Source: Candidatus Kuenenbacteria bacterium CG08_land_8_20_14_0_20_37_23
GTDB taxonomy: Bacteria; Patescibacteriota; Patescibacteriia; UBA2196; GWA2-42-15
Direction: 5' to 3'
Assembly (NCBI GenBank): GCA_002778965.1
Contig: PEXX01000003.1
Span: 1-22,687, forward strand
DNA length: 22,687 nt
A model generated the notes under the pieces. That model was given only the letters and a program-made list of their open reading frames with translations, searched no databases and was not told the DNA's origin. The position numbers and the translations under genes are program-made. Positions 15,520 through 22,687 of the stretch are shown one piece after another (within the stretch, counting starts at the first letter, position 1; every line of letters begins with the position of its first letter).

Positions 15520-16890
15520 ATGGAAGGTAAAATAGACGAAGTTACGAATAAAAATCAAAAATCTGCCCAAGAAATCGCGCAGGATTCTTTTGAAGTAAAA
15601 ACAATGCCCGAAAGATTTTTGTCTTTGCGCCCATCTATTGGGTCCAATCAAAAGTTGAGTAGCATGCAAAAAAGGATTATCATTGGCGCAGTTATTATTG
15701 GAGTGTTTACCGCGTTGATGATTTTCGCGGCTTGGCTTTTTTTGCGTAGTGTTCGTGAAGAAAAAGCGAATGTGAAATTACAGCCATTGAATGGCGGGGT
15801 TAGCACGCAACAAAAGCAAGATGATGATATTTTTTCAGATGAAGGAACAGGCACAGACCCCGAAGAAATATTAAATACGGATGCTTGGCTTGATTTTCGA
15901 GAAGATATCTACAGCTATGAATTAAAATACCCGGAAACTTGGACAAAGACAGATCAAACAATTGAAGACGAAACGGGGCGTGCAATACAAGTTTTATTTT
16001 TTGGGAGCCAAGATAAAGTTGATGGATTTAGCGTTGCTGTTTTCAATTTAGGCGAGCATGATTCACTGAAAGACTGGCTTGGCGCGAACACTGTTTATTC
16101 TCAAGAGGCCGAATCTATTCTTTTAGATAATCATCCTTCTTTCAAATATAGTCTGGAATCTTTAAATAATGCCGTTTATACGCTCAATGGAGCGAATGTT
16201 TTTGAAATTGTTTTCAATAAACCTTTCGCCGATCATATATTGGATGTATATGATCAAATATTGGTTAATTTTAGATTTGTGGAAAATTTATACGCAGAAA
16301 AAGATGAAAAGATTTCCAAAGAAGATGTTGACGTTGATTTTTTGCCGGCGAGCGATCTGGATAATGATGGCCTGTCCGACCTTGAAGAGGGCATTTACAA
16401 AACTGATAAAAATAATCCGGACACGGATGGCGATGGTTATAATGACGGACAAGAAGTGGTCAATGTCTACGATCCGATAAGCGCTGGTTTGGCGAAGCTT
16501 TTTAATTCCGACTTGATGAACACATACGTTGATATACACAGCCGATTTAATCTGATTTATCCTCGTGACTGGCAGACAAAAAAAGATGATAATAATATTT
16601 ATTTTTATACTTCAACTGAGGAATTCATCGCTGTCATATCTGCGGAAACAGATAAGGATTATATTAATTTGGAAGAGTGGTATTTTGGTCAATTTGGAGA
16701 AAATGCGGCTGGAGAGCAAAAATTTGAAATTGACGGAATAAAGGCGATTAGGGCGAAAGACGGCTTGGGCGTTTATGCGATAATTGGTGAAAACATTTAT
16801 AGTTTTATATATAATATAGGTTTGAGAAACGATACCAATTTTCTTACAACATTCAATATGATCATCAAGAGTTTTAATTTTGCGGATTGA
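15520..16890 (+). CDS. Single-pass membrane protein: PsbP-like, TSP3-like, PsbP-like
   Basis: A 456-residue protein of unknown function, paralogous to the one before it. It has a short polar N-terminus, one membrane helix (about 53-75), an acidic Ser/Thr/Gly linker, a PsbP-like domain (about 121-255, starting YSYELKYPETW), two TSP3-like calcium loops (about 277-310: DLDNDGLSDLEE and DTDGDGYNDGQE), and a second PsbP-like domain (about 330-456, SRFNLIYPRDW). The two PsbP-like parts differ enough to be an old duplication. N-terminus inside and C-terminus outside the membrane is expected from the basic KR before the helix. It is the third gene of the surface module, 99 bases after the second. No SD is seen directly before its ATG. 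Confidence 0.75.
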   Translation: MEGKIDEVTNKNQKSAQEIAQDSFEVKTMPERFLSLRPSIGSNQKLSSMQKRIIIGAVIIGVFTALMIFAAWLFLRSVREEKANVKLQPLNGGVSTQQKQDDDIFSDEGTGTDPEEILNTDAWLDFREDIYSYELKYPETWTKTDQTIEDETGRAIQVLFFGSQDKVDGFSVAVFNLGEHDSLKDWLGANTVYSQEAESILLDNHPSFKYSLESLNNAVYTLNGANVFEIVFNKPFADHILDVYDQILVNFRFVENLYAEKDEKISKEDVDVDFLPASDLDNDGLSDLEEGIYKTDKNNPDTDGDGYNDGQEVVNVYDPISAGLAKLFNSDLMNTYVDIHSRFNLIYPRDWQTKKDDNNIYFYTSTEEFIAVISAETDKDYINLEEWYFGQFGENAAGEQKFEIDGIKAIRAKDGLGVYAIIGENIYSFIYNIGLRNDTNFLTTFNMIIKSFNFAD

Positions 16891-16968
16891 TTTCATTAAT
16901 CGGAGTGGAAAGAGGTTGGAATATAAAGGCAAAAATTTATGTTGATTGGATAAACTATTGAGTAATTT

Positions 16969-17388
16969 ATGATTGAGATTAATAATATAGTAAGGGCTGA
17001 TATCAATAAAAAAATTATTAAAAATGTGCTGACGGAGATAATTGATATTTTGAAATTAAAATATGATGATATATCCGTTGTTTTAGTTAGCAGTAACCAA
17101 ATAAGGAAAATTAATAAAAAATATCGGCAGATAGATAAAGCCACAGACGTTTTGAGTTTTAACTATTCTTCTAGCCGGCATAGAATTGATGGTGAAATAG
17201 TTATTTGTTATAAAGTTGCCAAAGAGCAAGCATGGAAACATGATCTTGCCATATCAGACGAAATAAACAGATTACTCATTCATGGACTATTGCATTTAGC
17301 CGGTTATGCTCATCAGAATAAAAGAGAAACAAGCAAAATGGGGAAATTAGAATTTTTAATAAAACAAACTTTAAATTCAAAATCCTAA
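16969..17388 (+). CDS. ybeY: Endoribonuclease YbeY
   Basis: Zinc-dependent endoribonuclease family involved in 16S rRNA 3'-end maturation and ribosome quality control. The 139-residue protein carries the zinc site HGLLHLAGYAH: His105, His109 and His115 are kept. The family's usual GYDH is GYAH here (Ala114 for Asp), followed by the expected E at 120 and M at 124. The N-terminal part (VVLVSSNQIRKINKKYRQIDKATDVLSF) is also typical. It lies 78 bases after the surface module, 51 before dgkA, and has no SD. Confidence 0.93.
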   Translation: MIEINNIVRADINKKIIKNVLTEIIDILKLKYDDISVVLVSSNQIRKINKKYRQIDKATDVLSFNYSSSRHRIDGEIVICYKVAKEQAWKHDLAISDEINRLLIHGLLHLAGYAHQNKRETSKMGKLEFLIKQTLNSKS

Positions 17389-17439
17389 ACGAGCGAGAGC
17401 TGTAGATTTATTTGAGATCTAGAAGATAGTGTTTATAAC

Positions 17440-17805
17440 ATGAAAAATATATTCAAAATAGAAAATTTTTTTCGCAGTTTCAAATACGCTGTACGAGGAC
17501 TAAAATTTGTTTGGCAGGAACAAAATTTTCGAATACAATTCACAATGGCCGTTGCAGTGATATTTTTGATGTATTATCTTGGTCTGACGCGTTTGGAAAA
17601 AGTTGCTTTGATAATTGTTATTATGTCTGTTTTAGTACTGGAGTCGCTGAACACAATTTTTGAACACCTATCGGATCTTTTAAAACCTCGTTTGCATGAC
17701 TATATTCTTATTATTAAAGATATCATGGCGGCGATTGTACTTTTGGCTTCTGTTGGCGCGATTATCATTGGACTAATGATTTTTTGGCCTTATATTTTTT
17801 ATTAG
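17440..17805 (+). CDS. dgkA: Diacylglycerol/undecaprenol kinase
   Basis: Small integral membrane kinase of the DgkA family, phosphorylating diacylglycerol or undecaprenol and so feeding phospholipid or wall-carrier recycling. Its 121 residues match the family length. Key residues are visible: the amphipathic N-terminal SFKYAVRG, Glu27 and Asn29 (QEQN), the active-site stretch LESLNTIFEHLSD with Glu68, Asn71, Glu75 and Asp79, and IKDIMAA with Lys93 and Asp94. Three membrane helices at about 31-48, 53-72 and 95-118 are predicted. Wall-carrier recycling would fit with the LCP protein and FtsA/FtsZ nearby. Which substrate it prefers cannot be told from the sequence. Confidence 0.92.
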   Translation: MKNIFKIENFFRSFKYAVRGLKFVWQEQNFRIQFTMAVAVIFLMYYLGLTRLEKVALIIVIMSVLVLESLNTIFEHLSDLLKPRLHDYILIIKDIMAAIVLLASVGAIIIGLMIFWPYIFY

Positions 17806-17873
17806 TTTTTAGTTTGGTTAAAGCCGTTCACAATTATTATTCACTCATTTAATATTGGCAGGTGGATAAGTAT

Positions 17874-17902
17874 TTGGCATAAATTTGAATTTAGTTTATA
17901 AT
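17874..17902 (+). promoter_or_regulatory. Promoter of ftsA
   Basis: TTGGCA (17874-17879; 5 of 6), a 17-base spacer, and perfect TATAAT (17897-17902). No TGn is present. Predicted start near 17909, 22 bases before the ATG. Confidence 0.7.
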
Positions 17903-17930
17903 TAATACGCTGATATATTAAAGTTATTTT

Positions 17931-19181
17931 ATGAAAGAAAAATTTATTACAGGTTTAGATATTGGCACTTCGTATGTTCGCGCTGTGACAGGGCAATTTA
18001 ATGAACAGGACGGCAATTTTTATATTGTAGGTTGTGGAGAAGTACCGTCTGCCGGTATATCCAAAGGTATGATTGTTAGCATTGAAGATACTGTATCATC
18101 AATAACTGCGTGTTTAGAGCAGGTTGATAGAATGATCGGATCTCCAATTGAAAGTGTTTTAGTTGGTATTTCAGGGTCGCATATTATTACCCAAGAATCA
18201 AAAGGCGTGATAACTGTTTCTCGCGCTAACAGAGAGATAGGAGACGATGATGTTGAAAGGGCTATTCAGGCCGCGCAGATAGTTGCCACCCCCCCCAATT
18301 ATGAAATCTTGCACGTTATGCCAAAAAATTTTATCATTGATAATCAGACAGGCATTAAAGATCCAATTGGGATGACAGGAATTCGTCTTGAAGTAACTGC
18401 ACAGATTATTCTTGGCCTCTCTTCGCAGATCAAGAATTTGACCAAGGTTGTTTATCGTACTGGTGTTGAGATTGATGATTTAGTTTTATCTATTTTAGCT
18501 AACGCCGAAAGTGTTCTGACTAAGAGACAAAAAGAGCTTGGAGTTGTGCTTGTCAACATAGGGGAGTCAACCACGTCAATGGCTGTTTTTGAAGAAGGTG
18601 ATCTTTTGGCAACAGGCGTTTTACCGATTGGTTCCAATCATATTACCGCTGATATTGCGATTGGATTACGTACATCGCTTGATGTTGCTGAAAATATCAA
18701 ACTTGAATATGGACGGGCAGTACCTGATGAAATAGGCAGGAAAGAAGAAATAGATCTATCTAATTTTTCCGATAATGAACGGGAGAAAATTTCGCTTAGA
18801 TATGTTTCAGAAATAATAGAGGCCAGAGTGGAAGAAATTTTTGATTTGATTGATAAAGAGTTAATAAGAATTGACCGTTCAGGTCTTTTGCCTGCTGGAG
18901 TAGTTATTACCGGTGGTGGGGCTGAATTACCTGGTATAATTGAAGTTGCAAAAAAGAGATTCCGTTTGCCAGCGTCTCTTGGCCAGCCGCTGAATATACA
19001 TACAGCGATTGATAAAGTCAATAATTTACAGTTTACGATGGCAATTGGCCTTTTATTCTGGGGGAAAGATATGGCGATTAGCAAATCAAGAAGAATATTT
19101 AATTTTAATTTTCCCAAATTGAAATCAATAGGCGAAATCGGCATTAAAGCTAAAAAATGGTTCAAATCATTAATTCCATAA
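17931..19181 (+). CDS. ftsA: Cell division protein FtsA
   Basis: Actin-like ATPase that tethers FtsZ to the membrane at the division site. It shows phosphate-1 GLDIGTS (8-14), an SHS2/1C domain at about 83-160, phosphate-2 at 209-216 and adenosine motif ITGGGAELPG (326-335). The last 17 residues (from GEIGIKAKKWFK) form the expected amphipathic membrane-targeting helix. Phosphate-2 reads NIGESTT where actin-family proteins usually have DIGGGTT, so the metal-contacting Asp is Asn209. A run of eight C's (18289-18296) codes for part of ATPPN at 119-123. Length 416 is typical. It has its own promoter and lies 97 bases before ftsZ. Confidence 0.96.
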   Translation: MKEKFITGLDIGTSYVRAVTGQFNEQDGNFYIVGCGEVPSAGISKGMIVSIEDTVSSITACLEQVDRMIGSPIESVLVGISGSHIITQESKGVITVSRANREIGDDDVERAIQAAQIVATPPNYEILHVMPKNFIIDNQTGIKDPIGMTGIRLEVTAQIILGLSSQIKNLTKVVYRTGVEIDDLVLSILANAESVLTKRQKELGVVLVNIGESTTSMAVFEEGDLLATGVLPIGSNHITADIAIGLRTSLDVAENIKLEYGRAVPDEIGRKEEIDLSNFSDNEREKISLRYVSEIIEARVEEIFDLIDKELIRIDRSGLLPAGVVITGGGAELPGIIEVAKKRFRLPASLGQPLNIHTAIDKVNNLQFTMAIGLLFWGKDMAISKSRRIFNFNFPKLKSIGEIGIKAKKWFKSLIP

Positions 19182-19211
19182 TCAATATTTGATGATAAAT
19201 CTAATTTTTTC

Positions 19212-19239
19212 TTGACTATTTCCAAATAATCTATAAGAT
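19212..19239 (+). promoter_or_regulatory. Promoter of ftsZ
   Basis: TTGACT (19212-19217; 5 of 6), a 16-base spacer, and TAAGAT (19234-19239; 4 of 6) in the 97-base ftsA-ftsZ gap. An alternative -10, TATAAA at 19243-19248, has a spacer too long for this -35. Confidence 0.5.
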
Positions 19240-19278
19240 AATTATAAAGGATTGTGTATTAATATAAAAATATAGGCT

Positions 19279-20514
19279 ATGGCAACTCAAAAAAATAAGA
19301 AGACAACCATTGAAGTCAAACCTGAAATTGAAACTTTTGCGAAGATAAAAGTAGTTGGCGTTGGCGGAGGTGGCGGTTCTGCCATCAATCGCATGGTCTC
19401 AGGGAATCTAAGAGGAATTGATTTTGTTGCTATTAATACTGACGCGCAGGCTCTTCATCAAAATTTATCTAAACACAAGCTGCACATCGGCCGCACCGTG
19501 ACTCGAGGACTTGGCGCAGGCATGAATCCAGAGCTTGGAATGAAGTCTGCCGAGGAAACTTCAAGTGAAATCAGAGAAGTGCTTAAAGGCGCGGATTTGG
19601 TATTTATTACGTGCGGCCTTGGTGGAGGTACTGGCACTGGAGCATCGCCAGTTGTGGCCGAAATCGCGAGAGATCTTGGATGTTTGACCGTAGCTGTTGT
19701 TACCAGGCCGTTTGCTTTCGAAGGCGTGCAACGACGCACCATTGCTGATAAAGGATTTGCGGAACTCTCATCAAAAGTTGATACGATTATTAGTATTCCT
19801 AATGATAGAATTTTACAGATTATTGACAAGAAAACATCTTTACTTGATGCTTTCACGACCGTTGATGACGTATTGCGTCAAGGTGTCCAAGGCATTTCGG
19901 AGCTGATAACCCAGCCCGGTTTGATTAATGTTGATTTTGCAGATGTGAAAGCAGTCATGAAAGATTCTGGTTCTGCATTGATGGGTATGGGTGTTGCCAG
20001 TGGAGAAAATAGAGCTGTGGAAGCTGCCAAGGCCGCTATTGATTCGCCGCTTCTTGAGCTGTCGATAGATGGAGCGAAAGGTGTTTTATTCACTATTTCT
20101 GGCCCATTGGATCTTTCAATGAATGAGATTAACGAAGCGGCTAGGATTATAACTGCTTCTGTTGATTCTGGCGCGAAAATAATTTTTGGTGCTACAGTCA
20201 GCGACGACATAAAAGACGAAGTTTCGATCACTGTGATTGCTACTGGTTTTGGAGAGGAAAGCAAAAAAAGAGATTCTAAATTTGACGGGCTGAACGCATT
20301 TTCTGTTTCTGTGCCAATTAAATCAAGTCCGGCTTATATGCCGCAAGTCAATAAAGAGTCAATACATGAAGAAGGGTTTGCAAATAATAGCAAAGCAAAT
20401 ATAAACAAAAAGAAAGCAAAAATTATTATTAGAAATAAAGAGAATGGCAATGAAGTTGACGAGGACGGCGACGAGTTGCAGATTCCGGCATTTATCAGAA
20501 GAAAAATGGGGTAG
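19279..20514 (+). CDS. ftsZ: Cell division GTPase FtsZ
   Basis: Tubulin homologue that assembles the division ring. Visible: GVGGGGGSAINRM (27-39), the tubulin signature GGGTGTG (115-121), RPFAFEG (143-149), T7 loop NVDFADV (217-223) whose acids complete the GTPase site of the next subunit, and the C-terminal peptide DELQIPAFIRR (398-408) that binds FtsA and other partners. The linker from about 328 to 396 is lysine-rich. Length 411 is normal. ftsZ follows ftsA as in most bacteria, but each has its own promoter here. Confidence 0.98.
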   Translation: MATQKNKKTTIEVKPEIETFAKIKVVGVGGGGGSAINRMVSGNLRGIDFVAINTDAQALHQNLSKHKLHIGRTVTRGLGAGMNPELGMKSAEETSSEIREVLKGADLVFITCGLGGGTGTGASPVVAEIARDLGCLTVAVVTRPFAFEGVQRRTIADKGFAELSSKVDTIISIPNDRILQIIDKKTSLLDAFTTVDDVLRQGVQGISELITQPGLINVDFADVKAVMKDSGSALMGMGVASGENRAVEAAKAAIDSPLLELSIDGAKGVLFTISGPLDLSMNEINEAARIITASVDSGAKIIFGATVSDDIKDEVSITVIATGFGEESKKRDSKFDGLNAFSVSVPIKSSPAYMPQVNKESIHEEGFANNSKANINKKKAKIIIRNKENGNEVDEDGDELQIPAFIRRKMG

Positions 20515-20538
20515 GATATTTTTAATTGAAGATTTTAA

Positions 20539-20572
20539 ATTTTAAATTAAATTAATTTTTTTAATTTAAAAT
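20539..20572 (+). repeat. AT-only hairpin between ftsZ and the HU gene
   Basis: ATTTTAAATTAAA (20539-20551) and TTTAATTTAAAAT (20560-20572) are perfect 13-base inverted arms around an eight-base loop. It lies 25 bases after the ftsZ stop. With no G/C pairs and no T-run it is weak as a terminator; it may be an mRNA end, a protein-binding site or a chance of low-complexity sequence. Confidence 0.4.
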
Positions 20573-20605
20573 ATTAGAGCATATTATTAATTAATATAGA
20601 AATAT

Positions 20606-20887
20606 ATGGCCAAAATGACTAAATCGCAGTTAATGCAGGCGCTTGCCGAAAAAACCGGTATGAGCAAAAAGGATGTAGTTAACTTTGTGGAACAGTTAAC
20701 TAATCTAGCCTATGATGAGGTCAAAAGTAATGGTGAATTTGTCCTCCCTGGTCTAGGCAAGCTCGTCAAAGTTGACAGAAAGGCTCGTGAAGGCAGAAAC
20801 CCGGCAACAGGCGCAACTATCCAGATTCCAGCCAAGACAGTTGTTAAGTTTCGCGTTGCTAAAGCTGCAAAAGAAGCAGTATTATAG
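20606..20887 (+). CDS. hup: HU-family DNA-binding protein
   Basis: Small histone-like dimer that bends DNA and compacts the nucleoid. The 93-residue product is the usual length and ends with the family's DNA-binding arm: LPGLGKLVKVDRKAREGRNPATGATIQIPAKTV... (positions 47-80), containing GRNPATG with the proline that intercalates DNA. The N-terminal helices MTKSQLMQALAEKTG and KDVVNFVEQL are typical. The start ATG at 20606 has no SD. A bidirectional terminator follows its stop by 31 bases. HU or IHF cannot be told with certainty, but HU is likelier for a single stand-alone gene. Confidence 0.95.
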   Translation: MAKMTKSQLMQALAEKTGMSKKDVVNFVEQLTNLAYDEVKSNGEFVLPGLGKLVKVDRKAREGRNPATGATIQIPAKTVVKFRVAKAAKEAVL

Positions 20888-20918
20888 CGCTTGGCAGATC
20901 GACGGATCCATAGCATAT

Positions 20919-20946
20919 AAAAATCCCGATACGCATCGGGATTTTT
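20919..20946. terminator. Bidirectional intrinsic terminator (HU gene / tRNA-Lys)
   Basis: Perfect 12-base inverted arms, AAAAATCCCGAT and ATCGGGATTTTT, around loop ACGC. The T-rich 3' side works on either strand. It lies between the convergent HU gene (plus) and tRNA-Lys (minus). Confidence 0.9.
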
Positions 20947-20951
20947 GATTT

Positions 20952-21027
20952 TGGTACGCCCAATAGGATTCGAACCTATGACCTTCTCCTTAAAAGGGAG
21001 CCGCTCTACCAGCTGAGCTATGGGCGC
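20952..21027 (-). tRNA. tRNA-Lys (anticodon TTT)
   Basis: Acceptor GCGCCCA/TGGGCGT (G1·T72 wobble), D stem GCTC/GAGC, anticodon stem GCTCC/GGAGA with a G27·A43 opposition, loop CTTTTAA giving anticodon TTT (lysine), T stem ATAGG/CCTAT with loop TTCGAAT, discriminator A and encoded CCA (20952-20954). U33 is normal. It has its own promoter at 21075-21103 and the shared terminator at 20919-20946. Confidence 0.95.
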
Positions 21028-21074
21028 AAAGTTTTTGTTAAAAATAAATTGCGGTATTGCCACAGTATATTTAC

Positions 21075-21103
21075 AGTATAGCAAAAAAGACTTGGAATTG
21101 CAA
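21075..21103 (-). promoter_or_regulatory. Promoter of tRNA-Lys
   Basis: On the minus strand TTGCAA (21098-21103), a 17-base spacer, and TATACT (21075-21080; 5 of 6) preceded by TGC, an extended -10. Predicted start about 40 bases before the tRNA. Confidence 0.65.
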
Positions 21104-21118
21104 GGTTTGTGGATGGCT

Positions 21119-21147
21119 TTGCGGTGTTTTTTTATTTCTGATAGAAT
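21119..21147 (+). promoter_or_regulatory. Promoter of the beta-CASP nuclease gene
   Basis: TTGCGG (21119-21124), a 17-base spacer, and TAGAAT (21142-21147; 5 of 6) preceded by TGA, an extended -10. Predicted start near 21154, 22 bases before the ATG. Confidence 0.55.
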
Positions 21148-21175
21148 TAATTTATAGAAGACATAAATAATTGAT

Positions 21176-22555
21176 ATGAATATTCAATTTTTTGGCGCTT
21201 GTAAAACAGTTACCGGTTCACAGCATCTTATCACAATTAAAGATAAGAAAATTTTACTTGAATGCGGTTTTTATCAAGGCCTGCGCGAGGATGCGGAAAG
21301 GATAAACCGCAATTTTCCATATGATCCTAAAAGTATTGATGCTATGATTTTAAGCCATGCCCACATTGACCATTCTGGTAATATTCCAAATCTTATCAAG
21401 CGGGGATTTATGGGAAAAATTTATTGCACGCATGCAACAAAATCTCTTGTTGAAGTTATATTGGAAGATAGCGCAAGAATTCAAGTTTACGATGTCGAAT
21501 ATTTAAACGAAAAAAACTGTCAAAATTTAGAGCCTATCTATACTCCAAATGACGTTGCGCCAGTTATCGAGCGATTGATAGGCAAAGAATATGGCGAGTG
21601 GTTTAATGTTACAAATGGAGTGCGCGCTTATTTTCAAGATGCGGGGCATATTTTGGGATCAGCGTTGACGACTTTGGAGCTTAATGAAGATGTACTAACA
21701 AAAAGACTTGGGTTTACCGGAGATATAGGCAGAAAGTTTTTGCCAATTTTACGCGACCCAGAACAGATTGCCAATGTTAATTATCTGATTACAGAGAGCA
21801 CATATGGTGATCATTTGCATGATGATGCTCGGACTTCATACAAATCATTGGCCAACGCTATCAATAATACTTTTATTAAAGGCGGCAAGGTGATTATTCC
21901 GTCCTTTGCTTTAGAACGCGCTCAAGAGCTTGTTTATATTATTCACGAGCTTATAGACACTAATCAGATCCCTGATAATTTCGTTTATATTGACAGCCCA
22001 TTGGCAGTCAAAATATCGGGAATTTTTGCTGGCTATCTCAACTTAGTTGATAAAGAGACGCGTGAAATATTTTTATCAAAAAATAAAAATCCATTTATTT
22101 TTACTAAATTGCGTTTTATTGAATCGGCTGAAGATTCCAAAAAGTTAAATTCAATCAATGAATCTTGCATCATCATTTCCGCTTCCGGCATGTGCGAGTT
22201 TGGCCGTATAAGGCATCATTTAAAAAATAATTTGGGCAACAGTAAAAATACAGTAATTATTGTCGGCTTTATGGCCGAAAATACTCTTGGCCGGCGTTTG
22301 CTTGATGGTGAGAGGCAGGTCAATATTTTAAACGAGCGGATTAATGTCAAAGCCAAGATTATTGTTTTAAATTCTCTAAGCGCTCATGCCGACCAAAAAG
22401 ATTTGATAGAATTTATTCACAATGCGGGCGCACTAGAAAAATTATTCCTAGTCCATGGTGAAGAGAAAAGCCTCAACGTTTTGGCTGATAAAATCCAAAA
22501 AGAGGATGTTGATGAGGTTATCATTCCCGATTTTGGTGAAAAGGTTGATCTATGA
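21176..22555 (+). CDS. Metallo-beta-lactamase fold beta-CASP ribonuclease
   Basis: A 459-residue member of the CPSF73/Ysh1-like beta-CASP group of zinc nucleases that cut or trim RNA; the bacterial members are poorly characterised. Motif 2 SHAHIDH (His61, His63, Asp65, His66), motif 3 DAGHILGS (His158) and motif 4 GFTGDIGR (Asp183) provide the two-metal site. The beta-CASP motifs are A, ITESTYGD (Glu207), B, GRIRHHL (His346/347), and C, NSLSAHADQ (His404). No KH or S1 RNA-binding domain is present, so it is not the archaeal KH-CPSF type nor RNase J. It has its own promoter. The downstream gene starts 12 bases after its stop. RNA maturation or decay is the likely role; exact substrates cannot be inferred. 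Confidence 0.93.
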   Translation: MNIQFFGACKTVTGSQHLITIKDKKILLECGFYQGLREDAERINRNFPYDPKSIDAMILSHAHIDHSGNIPNLIKRGFMGKIYCTHATKSLVEVILEDSARIQVYDVEYLNEKNCQNLEPIYTPNDVAPVIERLIGKEYGEWFNVTNGVRAYFQDAGHILGSALTTLELNEDVLTKRLGFTGDIGRKFLPILRDPEQIANVNYLITESTYGDHLHDDARTSYKSLANAINNTFIKGGKVIIPSFALERAQELVYIIHELIDTNQIPDNFVYIDSPLAVKISGIFAGYLNLVDKETREIFLSKNKNPFIFTKLRFIESAEDSKKLNSINESCIIISASGMCEFGRIRHHLKNNLGNSKNTVIIVGFMAENTLGRRLLDGERQVNILNERINVKAKIIVLNSLSAHADQKDLIEFIHNAGALEKLFLVHGEEKSLNVLADKIQKEDVDEVIIPDFGEKVDL

Positions 22556-22567
22556 TAGAATAAAACA

Positions 22568-22687
22568 ATGAATAGTTTCAAGCAAACAATTAAAAATATT
22601 CAATCTATTAAGATTCAGGGCGCTAGTAATATTTGCCGCACTAGTTTGGCGGCTTGGCAGACGCATCTAATTAATTTAAAAATAAAG
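22568..22687 (+). CDS. eIF2B / ribose-1,5-bisphosphate isomerase-like protein, 5' part only
   Basis: ATG at 22568 opens a frame that runs off the window after 40 codons. The visible N-terminus (IKNIQSIKIQGASNICRTSL at about 8-27) resembles the start of eIF2B-alpha/MtnA-type proteins, where an IR-S-x-x-I-x-G-A helix opens the fold. In archaea and many CPR such proteins include ribose-1,5-bisphosphate isomerase of the AMP-RuBisCO pathway, others are of unknown role. It lies 12 bases after the beta-CASP gene and is probably co-transcribed. Only 40 residues are available, so the family is tentative. Confidence 0.5.
   Translation, partial: MNSFKQTIKNIQSIKIQGASNICRTSLAAWQTHLINLKIK

Noticed and set aside
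20539..20572. Replication origin or DnaA-box cluster in the AT-rich ftsZ-HU gap.
   Set aside because: No TTATCCACA-like boxes or repeats are present; it is one AT hairpin only.
1..22687. Use of TGA as a sense codon (Gracilibacteria/SR1 code).
   Set aside because: TGA ends the beta-CASP frame exactly at the expected length, and no conserved protein here needs TGA to be read as glycine.

Overview
The window looks like the chromosome of a streamlined member of the Candidate Phyla Radiation (Patescibacteria, Parcubacteria-like). The evidence is AT-rich DNA, compact gene spacing, almost no Shine-Dalgarno (SD) sequences, a TrbC/VirB2-like membrane segment fused to a giant cysteine-rich surface protein, and TSP3/PsbP-like lipid-side proteins next to ordinary housekeeping genes. 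TGA is used as a stop (for example the beta-CASP gene), so the UGA-Gly code of Gracilibacteria/SR1 does not apply. No IS element, integrase, CRISPR array or phage gene is visible.

Left part (1-4477). A tRNA-Glu gene (minus) and a probable free-standing structured RNA (plus, about 373-660) diverge from two promoters whose -35 boxes overlap. A convergent minus-strand cluster follows: LCP-family cell-wall ligase, der, pth (transcribed in that order). The LCP promoter and the promoter of tRNA-Val (plus) again share overlapping -35 boxes. The tRNA-Val has C instead of the near-universal U at position 33.

Middle (4593-7668). Plus-strand housekeeping genes: lepB, hisS (with a charged C-terminal tail), then rpsU-yqeY. 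rpsU is the only recognised gene here with a strong SD, a pattern resembling the bS21 autoregulation reported in Flavobacteria.

Surface module (7739-16890). A 2095-residue protein has a signal peptide, two VirB2-like membrane helices, Ig-like (Big_5) and IPT/TIG domains and six copies of a C-x(6-9)-C-x5-C-x(4-12)-C repeat. It is followed by two single-pass proteins that combine calcium-binding TSP3-like repeats with PsbP-like domains. I infer a cell-surface or attachment apparatus; its function is unknown. An inverted repeat sits directly upstream of the giant gene's extended -10.

Right part (16969-22687). ybeY and dgkA, then ftsA and ftsZ (each with its own promoter), an HU gene, a bidirectional terminator shared with a convergent tRNA-Lys, a beta-CASP metallo-beta-lactamase nuclease, and the start of an eIF2B/ribose-1,5-bisphosphate-isomerase-like gene cut by the window edge. 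Many promoters here carry an extended -10 (TGn) with a 17-bp spacer, often TGTTA.
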